Shown here piece by piece: positions 61,710-64,000 of a DNA stretch of 64,000 bases. The notes under the pieces were generated by a model, which was not told the origin of the DNA, did not search any database, and saw nothing but the letters and a program-made list of their open reading frames with translations. The stretch covers positions 73,963,001 to 74,027,000 of the forward strand of contig NC_092589.1 of assembly GCF_047663525.1 (NCBI RefSeq). Reading direction: 5' to 3'. Source of the DNA: Anas platyrhynchos. Lineage: Eukaryota > Chordata > Aves > Anseriformes > Anatidae. Position 1 is the stretch's first letter, and each line of letters opens with the position of its first letter. The translations under genes and the position numbers were made by a program.

Positions 61710-64000
61710 TTAGGGACAGCCACTCATCTCTGTGTGCTGGTAAATCCATCGGTTTTCTTCCTTGCTGTGAAAGTACCCTGATATTAATGGGGTAAGCTAT
61801 TGGCCACATATGTGCTGAGCTGTTGCATTGCCAGCACAGCTCTCAGAACTTCCCCTTTCAAAATGCCAGTAGGAGAATTTATTTTATTTGATTCTCTTGA
61901 ATGGCAAGTGCTTTCATTGCTGCGTGCTCTACAGAAAGACCTTGGTCATTGCAGCTTGAAATAACAGTTGAAAAATTTATAGCTTTTACCATCAAGTCAC
62001 TTCTGAAGTTTGTACAAATTTTTGAAGTGCAGGTTTGTGCCAGTACAACAAAAAAAAAAAAAAAAAAAAAAAGAAAAAGCAAACAAACCCACAGAAATTA
62101 CACATTAATTGCAACAAGGTAGTGAAAGTTCATGAAGCTGAGAAGTGTACAGCTACATTCTAAGTTTGGGAAGTGCCATCACAGAGCTCAGCATGAAATT
62201 GTATTTCACAAGATACCAAAAAAATATATATAAATCCGTGTGTTAAGCTTTAAAAACCCACACTTAGAAATAAGCAGAGTGTGTGATGGTGTGTGCCAGG
62301 TATTCTCAGTGTGTTTATGCCTTTATTTTGAGTGTAGCTCAGAATCTCAAACACTTCAGTCTAGTTTTTGTAGCTAGGGATAAATACACCAAAGAAGCAG
62401 CTTCCAAATGGGGATGGATTTATGCCATAGATCTTACCGTAGCCATAGCAAAATGGAAGGCAAGGTAGGGAAGTCTTGACTGATGAACTGGGCTTCAGAA
62501 CTACATTAGCAGGCTTCCCGTGAACTATTTGAAAATCTCGTGTTTTTCTGGCCATATGAGACATTTCATGGCATGATGTGGACAATTTCATGCTACACTT
62601 GCCATCCATGCAGCAGCTACGCCGTCCCCTGGTGAATCGTTGCGAAAATTCAGAAAAACGTTCTAGCTTTATTTTGAAGAAACAGTGGTCTTTTTTTCTT
62701 CTGGTTAAGATCATGGCTTTCATCCATGTTATCCTGTTTCTTGACTTTGCTTTGAAAAAATAGTTTTGGTCTGGAAAATGACCAGTTTTACCCTGTAGAA
62801 AAATATTTCTGTAAAACTAGTAAAAAGGATGAAGTCTGAATTACGGTATGCTTGCAGTTTTGTTGCATTTTTTTCCTCTGAACTCAAAAACCAGTTTCAG
62901 TTTTCATCTGAAGCAGTTTACTTGAAACTGTTTTCAGAGCTTCTTCGGACTTGTATAGGGTCAATATTTGAAGAAAAAAACTATCATTTGTGAGCTGAAT
63001 TCTTCTGGTTTTGATATTAGGAGAAATGTATCTTGTACTTTGCAACTGGTGTACCAATGAACTGTAGGTCTACACATATACAATATTTTGCTGTTGGTCC
63101 AGGGAAAAGAAGTATCAGCCTGTTGGTCTCTTCAATTAAAAAGTGACCTATCCACTTATGTGAAAATCTTGTATCTTTAGACCGAATAAAAGAGTAAATA
63201 TTCTTCTTAGGCCAAAAAGCTAATGCTAGGCTATGTGCAGGTTTTGATGATGGTGGATTTTGGTTTTGTTTTTGATAGGAACCTACGTTGGCTGGCACAG
63301 CTATAGAGCAAGAAGCTCTTCTGGAACAGCTCCCCACGTAGAGCCCTAGAGAGAAGTGATTTGACTGCAGAACAATGCTGGCCTTTTCTGAACGGTGTAA
63401 TTACTTAAAATTGCTTTACGAAATGATGTTTGCCCATGGTTACACTGACAGGAACAATTTAAAGACCCATAACAGTGGTCCCCGAGCAGTATCTCGTGAA
63501 CATCTTGCGTGTGTGACTCTGCGTGGCTCTAGGAAAGAGAAAGTCAGAACTGGTGCTGCCACTGCTATGTCGACATGGAGAGCAAGTCCCTGTGATAACA
63601 CTGCAGGCCAGCTTGCTGAGCATTTTCCCAGCGTTAGCAAATGGTTTGTATCACTGTGCCCTAGTTATTGCTGATATGCATCAGTCTTAAATGTGCTTTG
63701 TTTTCTGGTACGGGAGAAAACAGTTGTCATCTTTTCAGCTGATGCCTGATGATGCTCTGACGGTGAACAGATCTCTACCCTTAACTGAGTTCATCCTCAC
63801 TGCATATGCTTGCGTATAGGAAGATGAATGGTGGAGTCTGTGAAATGTGTTCAGGCTTCTTCTCGAGGAAGGAAGCACTGCAAGCTATTGAGCATCGGCT
63901 GCACCCTCTGGTAATGGATGTTTCGGTCTCCCCCAGAAAGAAATCCATTTACCCAACTCGAGCAATTCAATAGATCACCTCATTCCACATGTCACTCCTG

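Larger units (their letters stand above)
40497..64000 (+). other. PDSS2: PDSS2 locus, 5' part (exon 1 and part of intron 1)
   Basis: Only the first coding exon is inside the window; the gene continues to the right. The full human protein is about 399 residues in eight exons over a very large locus, with a long first intron, which fits the absence of exon 2 here. The gene is divergent from SOBP, with start codons about 16.2 kb apart. Confidence 0.9.
40721..64000 (+). other. PDSS2: PDSS2 intron 1 (partial), no second exon seen
   Basis: At least 23.3 kb follow the exon 1 donor. I looked for an exon encoding GLVHDSWNSLQLRG-like sequence in a phase fitting CG|N and did not find it. ORFs here are short and unrecognisable. 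The intron contains two minus-oriented CR1 fragments, small tandem duplications at 44914-44991, 57040-57081 and 60709-60781, a nested palindrome at 47068-47118, and poly-A/T runs (about 47934-47948, 55099-55117, 58017-58033, 62049-62071). Confidence 0.85.

Noticed and set aside
40721..64000. Expected PDSS2 exon 2
   Set aside because: No plus-strand segment with a suitable acceptor encodes the expected GLVHDSWN-like sequence; the large first intron runs past the window end.

Overview
This is vertebrate nuclear DNA, almost certainly from a bird. It holds four recognisable CR1 LINE 3'-end fragments with the typical avian wording, interspersed repeats are otherwise sparse, and the only coding sequence consists of short spliced exons with consensus GT/AG borders. 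There are no operons, phage, CRISPR arrays or long intact ORFs. Gene names rest on recognising the protein sequences from memory; no search was run. Species cannot be fixed, although the gene pair belongs to the segment orthologous to human 6q21.

Layout: (1) 1-24253, minus strand: the 5' half of SOBP (sine oculis binding protein homologue). Coding exon 1 is at 24158-24253, exon 2 at 15247-15385, exon 3 at 13226-13411 and exon 4 at 2993-3144. Together they encode residues 1-191, including the first FCS/MYM-type zinc finger. The rest of the gene lies left of the window. (2) 24254 to about 25300: GC-rich SOBP promoter/5' region with long polypurine, poly-G and GGA tracts. (3) 25300-40100: intergenic DNA with a roughly 455-bp TTCTC pentanucleotide array, a degenerate CR1, an AT-rich 11-bp minisatellite and possible enhancer-like segments. 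(4) 40200-40950: CpG-island promoter and first exon of PDSS2 on the plus strand (CDS 40497-40720). (5) 40721-64000: PDSS2 intron 1, with two CR1 fragments, small tandem duplications and a nested palindrome. No second PDSS2 exon was found.

The two genes are divergent (head to head), about 16.2 kb between start codons, as I recall them in human. SOBP is a nuclear zinc-finger cofactor linked to SIX-family developmental regulation. PDSS2 is the non-catalytic partner subunit of mitochondrial decaprenyl/nonaprenyl diphosphate synthase for ubiquinone. Nothing suggests a functional link between them beyond shared neighbourhood. I see no evidence of a novel multi-gene system. The most notable features are structural: non-B-DNA-prone tracts at both promoters and in the spacer, YY1-like motifs whose ATG opens a short upstream ORF at both genes, a nested palindrome in PDSS2 intron 1, and CpG clusters and homeodomain-motif-rich segments in SOBP intron 1 and the spacer.
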